NCBI GenBank assembly: GCA_947568605.1
Contig: CANOPV010000047.1
Coordinates: 1 to 6,821, forward strand
From: an uncultured Clostridium sp.
GTDB lineage: Bacteria > Bacillota > Clostridia > TANB77 > CAG-508
Length of the DNA stretch: 6,821 nucleotides
Reading direction: 5' to 3'
The translations under genes and the position numbers were made by a program. The number at the start of each line of letters is the position of its first letter. Positions within the stretch are counted from its first letter, which is position 1. The notes beneath the pieces were generated by a model. That model searched no databases and was not told the DNA's origin. It saw nothing but the letters and a program-made list of their open reading frames with translations. Positions 1 to 5,798 of this stretch are shown one piece after another.

Positions 1-231
1 GATAATGATATTGTTATTATTGAAAATATTTATAATTCAATTTCAACTATCTATGGCAATATAACTTCAAAGCAAGTAAAAAATGATATTTCCTACGCAC
101 TAAAAAGTAGAAATGAAGAAAAAACAGAAACTAATTTTGAAAAAATTTTTGGTTTTGAATATGATGAATATTATTTTACAAATAAAACTATAATTGAAGA
201 AATTGCTCGTATTATTAAAATAAATTATTAA
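1..231 (+). CDS. Spo0A C-terminal-like DNA-binding domain protein (3' end, partial)
   Basis: The plus-strand frame is open from base 1 and ends at TAA 229-231, leaving 76 visible residues; the start lies left of the window. The residues fit the pattern of the Spo0A C-terminal domain: IYNSISTIYG matches the 'lYP-IAkkyn' segment, ITSKQVKNDISYAL matches the 'TpSRVERAIRHAIE' recognition-helix segment, and EKIFGF followed by a TNK..IEEIARII stretch matches 'slFGY...TNSEFIA-iAdkL'. The known role of that domain is binding 0A-box DNA in sporulation control. This copy is divergent (the SRVER core is weak), so it is more likely an orphan Spo0A_C-type regulator than Spo0A itself. Whether a receiver domain precedes it cannot be seen. 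A strong hairpin terminator follows 5 bases after the stop. Calling the family from an eyeball alignment is the main uncertainty. Confidence 0.6.
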   Translation, partial: DNDIVIIENIYNSISTIYGNITSKQVKNDISYALKSRNEEKTETNFEKIFGFEYDEYYFTNKTIIEEIARIIKINY

Positions 232-236
232 ATACT

Positions 237-267
237 AAAAAGAGATGAATTAGTTTCATCTCTTTTT
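237..267. terminator. Bidirectional intrinsic terminator between convergent genes
   Basis: A perfect 13-bp stem has arms AAAAAGAGATGAA (237-249) and TTCATCTCTTTTT (255-267) with a 5-nt loop. The T-run in the plus direction and the A-run (T on minus) at the other side let it stop both the Spo0A_C-like gene and the convergent XRE gene, whose stop lies 6 bases beyond. Almost the same stem recurs at 5836-5872. Confidence 0.85.
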
Positions 268-273
268 GATATA

Positions 274-525
274 TTATTCAAATTCAATTAATTTTGATAA
301 TTCATTATAATCAATATCTAGCACCTGACATAATGCTATTAGTTCAAAATCTCTTACTATTCTACGATTTTTTTCTATTAAAAATAAATCATTTTTATAA
401 AGAGAAATACCTAAAAGTTGTAATTTATTAGATAAATCCGAATATGACATATTTTTTTCTTTTCTTCTTTTTGCTATTAAATCAGATACAATATTTGTAC
501 TTCCATTGAATAATTTATAAGGCAT
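274..525 (-). CDS. XRE-family helix-turn-helix regulator (83 aa)
   Basis: This small protein is almost entirely one XRE/Cro-type DNA-binding domain. Residues about 12-23 (LIAKRRKEKNMS region) form helix 1, about 27-37 (SYSDLSNKLQL) helix 2, about 41-51 (SLYKNDLFLIE) the recognition helix, and the segment FELIALCQVLDIDYNELSKLI (about 60-80) the closing helices with the usual 'L..ic.vLdid..eL' signature. The ATG at 523-525 is preceded by a good GGAGGT site (minus strand, 532-537). It is transcribed away from the membrane-protein gene at 674, and the shared intergenic region holds a near-perfect palindrome, so the likely job is local repression of that gene and possibly of itself. There is no sensor or ligand domain, so any signal must act through the DNA-binding domain, a partner, or proteolysis. 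The family call is secure; the target is inferred. Confidence 0.88.
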   Translation of the reverse strand: MPYKLFNGSTNIVSDLIAKRRKEKNMSYSDLSNKLQLLGISLYKNDLFLIEKNRRIVRDFELIALCQVLDIDYNELSKLIEFE

Positions 526-556
526 AATCTGACCTCCACTAAATTAGATATCTGTA

Positions 557-585
557 TTGATTTTATAATATTTTTATGGTACTAT
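557..585 (+). promoter_or_regulatory. Sigma-A-type promoter of the 674-1357 gene
   Basis: TTGATT (557-562), a 17-base spacer, and TACTAT (580-585) form a good vegetative promoter, predicting a transcript start near 592 and an 82-base purine-rich leader. A perfect TATAAT at 564-569 is an alternative -10 but has no matching -35. The -10 box overlaps the left arm of the palindrome at 583-607, as expected for a repressed promoter. Confidence 0.6.
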
Positions 586-607
586 CGTTATGGTGACAAT
601 AACGATA
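583..607. promoter_or_regulatory. 25-bp palindromic operator candidate for the XRE regulator
   Basis: The arms TATCGTTAT (583-591) and ATAACGATA (599-607) are perfectly complementary. Two bases each side of the centre (GT and AC) also match, leaving one mismatched pair and the central base. The site covers the -10 and the predicted start of the plus-strand promoter. A possible minus-strand promoter for the regulator (TTGTCA at 599-594, TAAAAA at 576-571, spacing 17, weak -10) would have its -35 inside the palindrome. One dimer bound here could therefore control both directions. Its position between an XRE gene and its divergent neighbour is the main support. Confidence 0.6.
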
Positions 608-673
608 AATAAGAAAGGAATATAAAATAGGAAAACAAGAAAAAAATAAAGTTTATAAAAAGGAGAATTTATT

Positions 674-1357
674 ATGTCAATAGCTGCACTTATTTTAAGT
701 ATTTTAGGATTTTTAATTTCTTTAAGTATATTTAAAGATTTATCATTAATTCTATGCGTTTTAGCAATAGTTTTAGGAATTATTGCTTTAGTAAAAAAGA
801 AAGGAAAAGTAATTTGTATTATATCTATAGTATTAGCAGTATTTGGATTAATATTTGTATTTTCAGAAAATAATGGAACAACAGTAACATCAAATAATAG
901 TAATACTAGTGGTAACAATAGCTCAACTTCTCAAAATACTAATAAAGAAGAAACAAAAACATATGGTCTAAATGAAGAAATAGCAATAAATGTTTCAGGT
1001 AACGAATACGTTCTAACAATTACTGGTATTCAAGAAATGAAAGAAAGAAATCAATTTTCAGAAAAAACGCCAGCACAAGTATTTTTAATTGATTATACTT
1101 ATAAAAACATATCTTCAGAGGATACTATATATATAAGTGATATGAATTTTAAAATTATTGATGAACAAGGAGAAATTGGAGATGCTTACCCAAATGATAC
1201 AGAACGCTCACCACAAAACATTACAGCAGGAGTAACTTGCAAATCTCAAATGGTATTATGTGTAAATAATGAAAGTAGTAAAGTAAAATTACAATATTTT
1301 GATAATATGTTTAATTCTAAGCCAGATGCAACATTTGAGTTAGATATAGTTAAATAA
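674..1357 (+). CDS. Membrane-anchored exported protein, DUF4190-like N-terminus and DUF4352-like C-terminus
   Basis: The protein is 227 aa. Residues about 3-19, 22-40 and 46-63 are three hydrophobic helices, the middle two separated by the basic stretch KKKGK (41-45), as in DUF4190-type small membrane modules. Residues about 65-93 form an Asn/Ser/Thr-rich, low-complexity linker of the kind found outside the membrane. Residues about 97-227 look like an all-beta, telokin/Ig-like domain of the DUF4352 type: alternating hydrophobic strands with 'VFLIDYTYKN', an acidic middle, and a closing 'FELDIV'. Together they suggest a lipid-bilayer anchor carrying an extracellular beta domain; no enzymatic motif is seen. 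The ATG at 674 has a strong AAGGAG site at 659-664. It is divergent from the XRE gene and shares its palindromic operator. Its function is unknown; the DUF names are from pattern recognition. Confidence 0.75.
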   Translation: MSIAALILSILGFLISLSIFKDLSLILCVLAIVLGIIALVKKKGKVICIISIVLAVFGLIFVFSENNGTTVTSNNSNTSGNNSSTSQNTNKEETKTYGLNEEIAINVSGNEYVLTITGIQEMKERNQFSEKTPAQVFLIDYTYKNISSEDTIYISDMNFKIIDEQGEIGDAYPNDTERSPQNITAGVTCKSQMVLCVNNESSKVKLQYFDNMFNSKPDATFELDIVK

Positions 1358-1410
1358 CATCATAAAAGTTGTACAAAAATAAAATGTTTTCCTAATAACC
1401 TTTCAAGAAC

Positions 1411-1451
1411 AAAAATAGCAGATAAACTTATATAATTTATCTGCTATTTTT
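1411..1451. terminator. Bidirectional terminator, convergent gene ends
   Basis: A perfect 16-bp stem has arms AAAAATAGCAGATAAA (1411-1426) and TTTATCTGCTATTTTT (1436-1451) with a 9-nt loop. It has T-runs in both directions. It serves the plus-strand membrane protein gene and the minus-strand cyclase operon, whose last stop is at 1503. The rest of the 1358-1502 gap shows nothing further. Confidence 0.85.
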
Positions 1452-1502
1452 ATAACTACTTTTCATTATTCAATCCATTAATTTTATTATTACAAAACTC
1501 TT

Positions 1503-2225
1503 TTAATTACAATTTTCCTTATACCATTCTTCCATAGTACAATCAATAATATCTCCCTCATAGCACTGTTCTGCATAATTATATTTTAATAAACTTTTTT
1601 GGTGCTCTGTCAAATTGCATTGAACCTCTCCATCAATAAGGATACATTTATTATATCCTTTATTAGCTTTATTACACAAATTTGATGCTTCATTAACAAC
1701 ATCTCCCATCCAAACTACATCATTTATCGAACTACCAGCATATCCAGCTTTAACCATCAGTGTTCTTCCATATGCTAATCCTATTCCAATCGATATAGTC
1801 TGTATATTCTTCTTTTTTAGTTTATAATTCAATATTTCTATTAATGAATTAATTTTTGCCGAACAAGAAAACATTGCTTGTAATTGTGATTGATATCTAG
1901 CATTAAATATAGCTGACACACAATCTCCTACAATATTAATTTCTTTACAATCCTCATAACTATTTATAATCGCTACTACTTCTGAAATATAGCTTCTATA
2001 TAACTTTGCTAAAGTTGGTCGTTTGTGCTCATCTGTTAAATCAGATGAATCTCTTATATCAACAAATAATGCACCTACTTTAATGTAGAAACCATTTGTA
2101 AAAGTTAATTTATCTCTACTAGGTATTTCTTTTAATTCTTCAAATTCTGTATTACTCGCATTTAAAATATCATCTATTCTTTTAGCACTTTTTTCTATAT
2201 CATAATTAATGTGATTTGTTTCCAT
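1503..2225 (-). CDS. pycC: Pycsar-type class III nucleotide cyclase, short form (240 aa)
   Basis: This is a soluble class III cyclase, predicted to make a cyclic pyrimidine nucleotide (cCMP or cUMP) as an anti-phage alarm signal. After a helical N-terminus (about 1-35), the catalytic domain runs from about 48 to 205. The first metal Asp is D56 in FVDIRDSSDLT, and the second is D101 in NIVGDCVSAIF. The substrate segment VVWMGDVVNEASN supplies the transition-state Asn N178. The position normally held by the catalytic Arg is N182. The base-contacting positions (four before the second metal Asp, seven before the Asn) are N97 and V171, not the Lys/Asp of adenylate or Glu/Cys of guanylate cyclases. 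No regulatory or membrane domain is present. The start has a GGAGGT site 5 bases upstream, placed just before the effector stop, so it is the last gene of the operon. The enzyme family is sure; the product nucleotide is inferred from pocket and context. Confidence 0.88.
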   Translation of the reverse strand: METNHINYDIEKSAKRIDDILNASNTEFEELKEIPSRDKLTFTNGFYIKVGALFVDIRDSSDLTDEHKRPTLAKLYRSYISEVVAIINSYEDCKEINIVGDCVSAIFNARYQSQLQAMFSCSAKINSLIEILNYKLKKKNIQTISIGIGLAYGRTLMVKAGYAGSSINDVVWMGDVVNEASNLCNKANKGYNKCILIDGEVQCNLTEHQKSLLKYNYAEQCYEGDIIDCTMEEWYKENCN

Positions 2226-2230
2226 ATTCT

Positions 2231-2236
2231 ACCTCC
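2231..2236 (-). promoter_or_regulatory. Ribosome binding site of the short cyclase
   Basis: GGAGGT on the minus strand lies 5 bases before the ATG at 2225. It falls inside the 12-base gap after the effector's TGA, so translation of the two genes is probably linked. Confidence 0.75.
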
Positions 2237-2237
2237 A

Positions 2238-2801
2238 TCATATAACATTGAACAATTCACATATATATAAAATTATAAATGAAATAATTAATAATTTTAT
2301 ACTATAATTATATAACTTAAACTTATAATTGCATATTTGGGAATTTATGTATATTTGAGAATTTATATCATTTATTAATTGTCCTTTACTTTCTCTTTCA
2401 CATTTTTCTTTATAATTAGAATAACTCATATTTGCAATGCTACCAAAAAATAATAAAGAATCTGTTTTTAATTTATGATCTTTATAACATTTGTTATCAA
2501 CTCTTCCTATCAAAGCTAATAGCAACAATATTAGACAAGCTATAGCTGTTAAATACATAATAACTAGTATTAACACTGAAAATACTTGTCCAAAATTTAA
2601 TGTTACTATATCTTTGATTGCAATATTTGATATGTCTTTAAAAATATCAGGTGTGCCTTTTGAAATTAAAAATCCAATAAATACACCTACAAAAGTTAAT
2701 ATAAAAGATATTTTATTATCTATATTTGAAATCCAAAAATTAACTAATTCTAATTTTTTTAAAAAATCTTCTTTAGTATTTGCATTATTTTGTCTATACA
2801 T
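2238..2801 (-). CDS. pycTM: Pycsar membrane effector, PycTM family (187 aa)
   Basis: This is the predicted killing arm: in Pycsar, PycTM proteins bind cCMP or cUMP and impair the inner membrane of the infected cell. Order: a polar N-terminal helix (about 8-30) ending in the family motif NIDNKISFILTF; hydrophobic segment 1 (about 31-47); segment 2 (about 73-98); a cytoplasmic stretch with the characteristic LLFFGSIANMSYSNYKE motif (116-132); an amphipathic DINSQIYINSQICNYKFKLY helix (145-164); and a third hydrophobic segment (about 168-186). These match the Pycsar effector (DUF5706-type) family pattern 'aD.Ka.flL.f', 'fFG.IA.ls...Y' and 'qi..ls.i...K', followed by a final helix. It starts 5 bases after the long cyclase stop and ends 12 bases before the short cyclase, so all three genes are one transcript. 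The ligand and toxicity are inferred from the family. Confidence 0.87.
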   Translation of the reverse strand: MYRQNNANTKEDFLKKLELVNFWISNIDNKISFILTFVGVFIGFLISKGTPDIFKDISNIAIKDIVTLNFGQVFSVLILVIMYLTAIACLILLLLALIGRVDNKCYKDHKLKTDSLLFFGSIANMSYSNYKEKCERESKGQLINDINSQIYINSQICNYKFKLYNYSIKLLIISFIILYICELFNVI

Positions 2802-2806
2802 TGTTA

Positions 2807-4189
2807 TTATCCTCCATTACATATTTTTTCTATTTCTTCTAAGTTTTCTTTGTATCTTTCTACATTTGTATTTGAGGCATAATTTTCTATTCTTTCGTTT
2901 ATTGCATCTTTAAGTTTAAAAACAATATAATTTTGTTTTGCCCAAAGTATAGTATTTCTTTGAATATTTATCCAATAACCATTTTCTTGTGCCATAACAA
3001 TCATTACATCATATGCTTCATTATACATTCCAAAATAGTCATATATATATATTAATTTACAGTCAAAATCTCTTGTTATTTTATTTTTTGGATAATCAAG
3101 TTTTTCTCCTAACTCATATATTATTTCTATACACTTTTTCCAAAAGTCTATGCCCATATTTTTGATATACTCAGATTTACAAAATGCGTATTCAAGATAT
3201 CCTCCCACTTTATTGTAAAGTTCTTTAATCTTTGTTTCAAAATTTGATTCATCTAATTTAATTTTTAACTTTTCTTTTTTTATTTCTATTTCTTCATTTT
3301 TCAATTGTTTTTCAATTTTAGCAAGTTCTTTGGTCTTTTCTAATGCATTGGCATATATTCTTTGAATATCTATATCACTTTCAGAAAAACAAATATTATT
3401 GTCTGGTTTAATGGGTTTCCCAAGTTCGTTTGCTATATCAAGATAAAAATCATTAGAAGAATACCCCTTAAAATATTTATTCGATTTATGTTTTATTGTT
3501 GGTGTCCAAACATTCATAGATTTTAATTCTTCACTAATATTATTGTATACATTTTCCGATACAAAGATCTGTCCTCCTTCTGCTAAATCCGAATATTTAC
3601 TAGAATAGTTTGTGACTTTTCCAACCCATACACAATCCGTTTCATTTTCTTTTTGTTCATCATCTTCAACACCATACATTCCTACTTTAGTTACTAATAC
3701 TTTTCCATAATCTATGCCTATGCCACATTCTATTTTTTTATCATTTACATTATTTTTAAGATGTTTATTTAAGCTAAAATCAATAATAGTTTGTATACTC
3801 CTAGCACAAAAGATTGATTTATCTACTGCTGAAATATTATTTCCATTGCCATCTCTTTCATCAGTAAAAACTCCCATTATTCTATCACCTAAAAATTGTC
3901 TTGTTACACCACCATTAAATCTAACACAAGCAACAACTGCACGCATAAAGCTTCTATAAACTTTTACCATACTTTTCATTGTACTTGTATCTGTCAAGCT
4001 AGTAGACTTTCTAATATCAACAAATAAAATAGCAGCATCTATACCATATGTTTTATTTGAGTCTGTTAAATCATTTGTAGTAGGTGGTAATTCTGTATTA
4101 ACATCGATATTTTCGACTTCCTGTTTAGTTATTTTTTCTATTCTTTTATCTATACTATCAAAAGTTTCTTTATCCAATCCTAATTTCAT
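2807..4189 (-). CDS. pycC: Pycsar-type class III nucleotide cyclase, long form with C-terminal helical extension (460 aa)
   Basis: This is the first gene of the operon. Residues about 1-45 are a helical lead-in sharing 'KRI' and 'ELP..LT.sN' features with the short cyclase. The cyclase domain spans about 50-250. Metal residues are D58 in FVDIRKSTSLT and D102 in FLGDRIMGVF. The substrate motif VWVGKVTNYSSK gives N194 and, at the catalytic Arg position, K198. The base-contacting positions are Q98 and V187, so neither the adenylate nor the guanylate pair is present, which fits a pyrimidine cyclase. From about 273 to 325 is a charged Lys/Glu-rich probable coiled coil, then an all-helical domain (about 326-460) with aromatic-rich segments that I do not recognise; it may sense a trigger or mediate assembly. 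The start ATG at 4187-4189 has an AGAGG site about 9 bases upstream. I see no convincing promoter in the 176 bases before it. Confidence 0.88.
   Translation of the reverse strand: MKLGLDKETFDSIDKRIEKITKQEVENIDVNTELPPTTNDLTDSNKTYGIDAAILFVDIRKSTSLTDTSTMKSMVKVYRSFMRAVVACVRFNGGVTRQFLGDRIMGVFTDERDGNGNNISAVDKSIFCARSIQTIIDFSLNKHLKNNVNDKKIECGIGIDYGKVLVTKVGMYGVEDDEQKENETDCVWVGKVTNYSSKYSDLAEGGQIFVSENVYNNISEELKSMNVWTPTIKHKSNKYFKGYSSNDFYLDIANELGKPIKPDNNICFSESDIDIQRIYANALEKTKELAKIEKQLKNEEIEIKKEKLKIKLDESNFETKIKELYNKVGGYLEYAFCKSEYIKNMGIDFWKKCIEIIYELGEKLDYPKNKITRDFDCKLIYIYDYFGMYNEAYDVMIVMAQENGYWINIQRNTILWAKQNYIVFKLKDAINERIENYASNTNVERYKENLEEIEKICNGG
2811..2815 (-). promoter_or_regulatory. Ribosome binding site embedded in the long cyclase 3' end
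   Basis: GGAGG on the minus strand is formed by the last two glycine codons of the long cyclase and sits 9 bases before the effector ATG at 2801. The overlap implies translational coupling, keeping effector synthesis tied to cyclase synthesis. Confidence 0.75.
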
Positions 4190-4212
4190 ATACGCAAACC
4201 TCTACTCATATT

Positions 4213-4350
4213 TTACAATAAACTTTTTCTTAATTTTTTATCATCTGTAATAATATAAAAAATTAGTTTCCCAATATAATCTAGCTTAAACTCTCTATTC
4301 TTTAGTTCAATAACAATATAATAGCTCAAATCAAAATGATAGAATTGCAT
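4213..4350 (-). pseudogene. Remnant of a DUF1016/YhcG-type PD-(D/E)XK nuclease C-terminal domain
   Basis: A 45-codon minus-strand stretch encodes QFYHFDLSYYIVIELK, then EFKLDYIGKLIFYI and DDKKLR. This matches the conserved core of DUF1016 (YhcG) proteins, 'lLFYhr.L.clVvieLK.geFkpeyaGkl.FYl...Dd..r'. The catalytic E-x-K is kept (E15 and K17 of the fragment). The catalytic Asp that should lie in 'yIDLLFYH' just upstream is missing (the residues read IIYMQFYH), and the 'n.piGliLc' segment that should follow is absent. Both ends are truncated, so this is debris, not an active nuclease. There is no ribosome binding site before the ATG at 4348-4350. The frame continues back, through IIY, into the TAG stop of the ATPase gene at 4366. 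It overlaps the likely leader of the cyclase operon. Confidence 0.6.
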
Positions 4351-4365
4351 ATATATTATTCTTAA

Positions 4366-5568
4366 CTATCTATCCAATAAAAACTCTATAATATTTTTCA
4401 CTTTTATACCGTTATAATCTTTATTTATTGTTTTATCCATTGTTAAAATTGTCTTTTCATAATTATCAGATATACTTTCTAGACTTCTAATTTCTCTATC
4501 CTTAACATTATCATTTAATAAACTTTTAGTCACCTGATAATATTTTATTTCTTCAGTATTCTCCACAACAAAATCAACTTCATACTCTAATGTTTTTCCT
4601 ATACTAACTTTATAACCTCTTCGTAATAATTCTATATATACAACATTTTCTAACAAATGTCCTTCATCTATATTTCTAAAACCTAATATTATATTTCTCA
4701 ATCCTGTATCTGCTATATAATATTTACCTAATGTTTTTAATAGTGCTTTACTTTTTATGTCACTTCTATCGGCTTTATATACTATAAATGCATTTTCTAA
4801 CATTTTTAAGTAATTATCAATTGTTTGATGATTAGATTTTTCAACTACTTTATTGCTATTTAAATAATCACTTATTTTATTTGCAGATATAGAACTTCCA
4901 ATATTAAATGAAAGATATCTTACTATATTTTCTAAAAGCGCAATATCTTTTATGTTGTTTCTTTCTATTATATCTTTCTTTACAATAGTATTATATATAT
5001 CATTTAAATAAGACATAATTAAAAGATTTTTATCTTTAATTTGTGTTATTGCAGGAAGTCCACCATATTTTAGATATTCATTAAATTTATCTTCTAAATT
5101 ATTTTCATCATAATTATTAAATTTAAGAAACTCTTTAAAAGATAATGGATACATTTTTATTTCAATGTATCTTCCAGATAATAATGTAGCAAGTTCACTT
5201 GATAAAAGATATGCATTAGAACCTGTTATATAAATATCTACATTAAAATCTACATTTAATGAATTAATTGCTTTTTCCCATTTATCAACATTTTGTATTT
5301 CATCTAACAATATATACATTTTTTCATTAGAAATTTTACTTTTAATTTCATTATATAACTCTTTATAATCTTTTATATCATCATACATTGCAGATTCAAA
5401 ATTAATGTGTATAATATTTCTTTCATTTATATTATTATTTAAGAGATATTCTTTAAACATTAGCAATAGTGTTGATTTTCCACTTCTTCTAACACCTGTA
5501 ATAACTTTTATAAATTCTGTATCTTTTGCTTCAATTAATAAATTTAAATAATTTTCTCTTATAATCAT
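4366..5568 (-). CDS. AAA ATPase with DUF4143 (PD-(D/E)XK-like) C-terminal domain
   Basis: This is a single-chain P-loop ATPase of the widespread 'ATP-binding protein/DUF4143' family, about 400 aa, close to the usual size. From the chosen start (MIIRENYL): Walker A GVRRSGKST about 25-33; Walker B YILLDEIQNV about 85-94; sensor ITGSNA about 114-119; LLSGRY with probable finger Arg about 133; then the family hallmark MYPLSFKEF. A middle helical, winged-helix-like region follows. The C-terminal DUF4143 part has LLENVVYIELLRRGYKV, EVDFVV (Asp about 332) and YYQVTKSL (Gln/Lys about 345-348), a restriction-fold-like pattern. The biological role of this family is poorly defined; links to mobile or selfish elements and defence regions are plausible but inferred. 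I use the ATG at 5568, not the one at 5583, because GGAG at 5581-5578 sits ideally for it and the predicted transcript begins about 5581. It lies upstream of and co-directional with the cyclase operon, with no terminator seen between. Confidence 0.9.
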   Translation of the reverse strand: MIIRENYLNLLIEAKDTEFIKVITGVRRSGKSTLLLMFKEYLLNNNINERNIIHINFESAMYDDIKDYKELYNEIKSKISNEKMYILLDEIQNVDKWEKAINSLNVDFNVDIYITGSNAYLLSSELATLLSGRYIEIKMYPLSFKEFLKFNNYDENNLEDKFNEYLKYGGLPAITQIKDKNLLIMSYLNDIYNTIVKKDIIERNNIKDIALLENIVRYLSFNIGSSISANKISDYLNSNKVVEKSNHQTIDNYLKMLENAFIVYKADRSDIKSKALLKTLGKYYIADTGLRNIILGFRNIDEGHLLENVVYIELLRRGYKVSIGKTLEYEVDFVVENTEEIKYYQVTKSLLNDNVKDREIRSLESISDNYEKTILTMDKTINKDYNGIKVKNIIEFLLDR

Positions 5569-5577
5569 ATTTATCAT

Positions 5578-5581
5578 CTCC
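5578..5581 (-). promoter_or_regulatory. Ribosome binding site deciding the ATPase start
   Basis: GGAG on the minus strand is 9 bases before ATG 5568. An earlier in-frame ATG at 5583 overlaps this site and has no ribosome binding site of its own, so the shorter start is preferred. Confidence 0.65.
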
Positions 5582-5587
5582 ATTTAT

Positions 5588-5616
5588 ATCTTAACATTTT
5601 TTAGTAAAATTGTCAA
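5588..5616 (-). promoter_or_regulatory. Sigma-A promoter of the ATPase gene
   Basis: A consensus TTGACA (5616-5611), exactly 17 bases, and TAAGAT (5593-5588) predict transcription from about 5581, leaving almost no leader before the GGAG site. The right arm of the TTTGCAA inverted repeat abuts and slightly overlaps the -35 box. Confidence 0.65.
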
Positions 5617-5668
5617 TAAGTTTTGCAAGTTCATTTGCAAAACTTATTATTATTGCATATTTTTGCAA
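5615..5668. repeat. TTGCAA repeat cluster with a 14-bp inverted repeat upstream of the ATPase promoter
   Basis: Arms AATAAGTTTTGCAA (5615-5628) and TTGCAAAACTTATT (5635-5648) are perfectly complementary around a 6-base loop. The core TTGCAA recurs at 5623, 5635 and 5663, with a near copy TTGCAT at 5653. Lying directly against the -35 of the ATPase gene, the cluster looks like a protein-binding operator or activator site. A hairpin role in RNA is less likely because it is upstream of the predicted transcript start. Confidence 0.55.
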
Positions 5669-5798
5669 ATATGTATTAGTTATATACAACTAATAGTTTT
5701 TTATATTATATTTTATGTAAGTTATACAAAAAATATTATTTATTACATTTTTATTTGCACACAATATGCACACACATAAATTTAAAAGTACATTAAAT

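Noticed and set aside
574..918. Minus-strand open frame of 114 codons
   Set aside because: It lies antisense to the well-supported membrane-protein gene at 674, covers the operator, and has no ribosome binding site or recognisable domain.
1503..2225. Ordinary adenylate or guanylate cyclase with a housekeeping role
   Set aside because: The base-recognition residues fit neither class and the gene is fused into an operon with a PycTM-family effector, which favours a defence cyclase.
2491..2913. Plus-strand open frame of 140 codons
   Set aside because: It is the antisense shadow of the effector and the end of the long cyclase; its hydrophobicity mirrors the membrane segments on the other strand.
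3714..3959. Plus-strand open frame of 81 codons
   Set aside because: It is antisense within the cyclase catalytic domain, which is strongly supported by motifs.
4190..4365. A dedicated promoter for the cyclase operon
   Set aside because: No -35/-10 pair with acceptable spacing stood out on the minus strand; the A/T-rich words present are as expected by chance, so none is annotated.
5623..5668. TTGCAA copies as a CRISPR array or iteron origin
   Set aside because: The units are only 6 bases with uneven spacing (12, 18 and 10), there are no unique spacers, and no replication or Cas gene is nearby; a promoter-side operator explains them better.
5674..5695. TATTAGTT/AACTAATA hairpin as a terminator
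   Set aside because: The stem is short and almost all A/T, and no plus-strand gene lies upstream; chance occurrence is likely in this composition.
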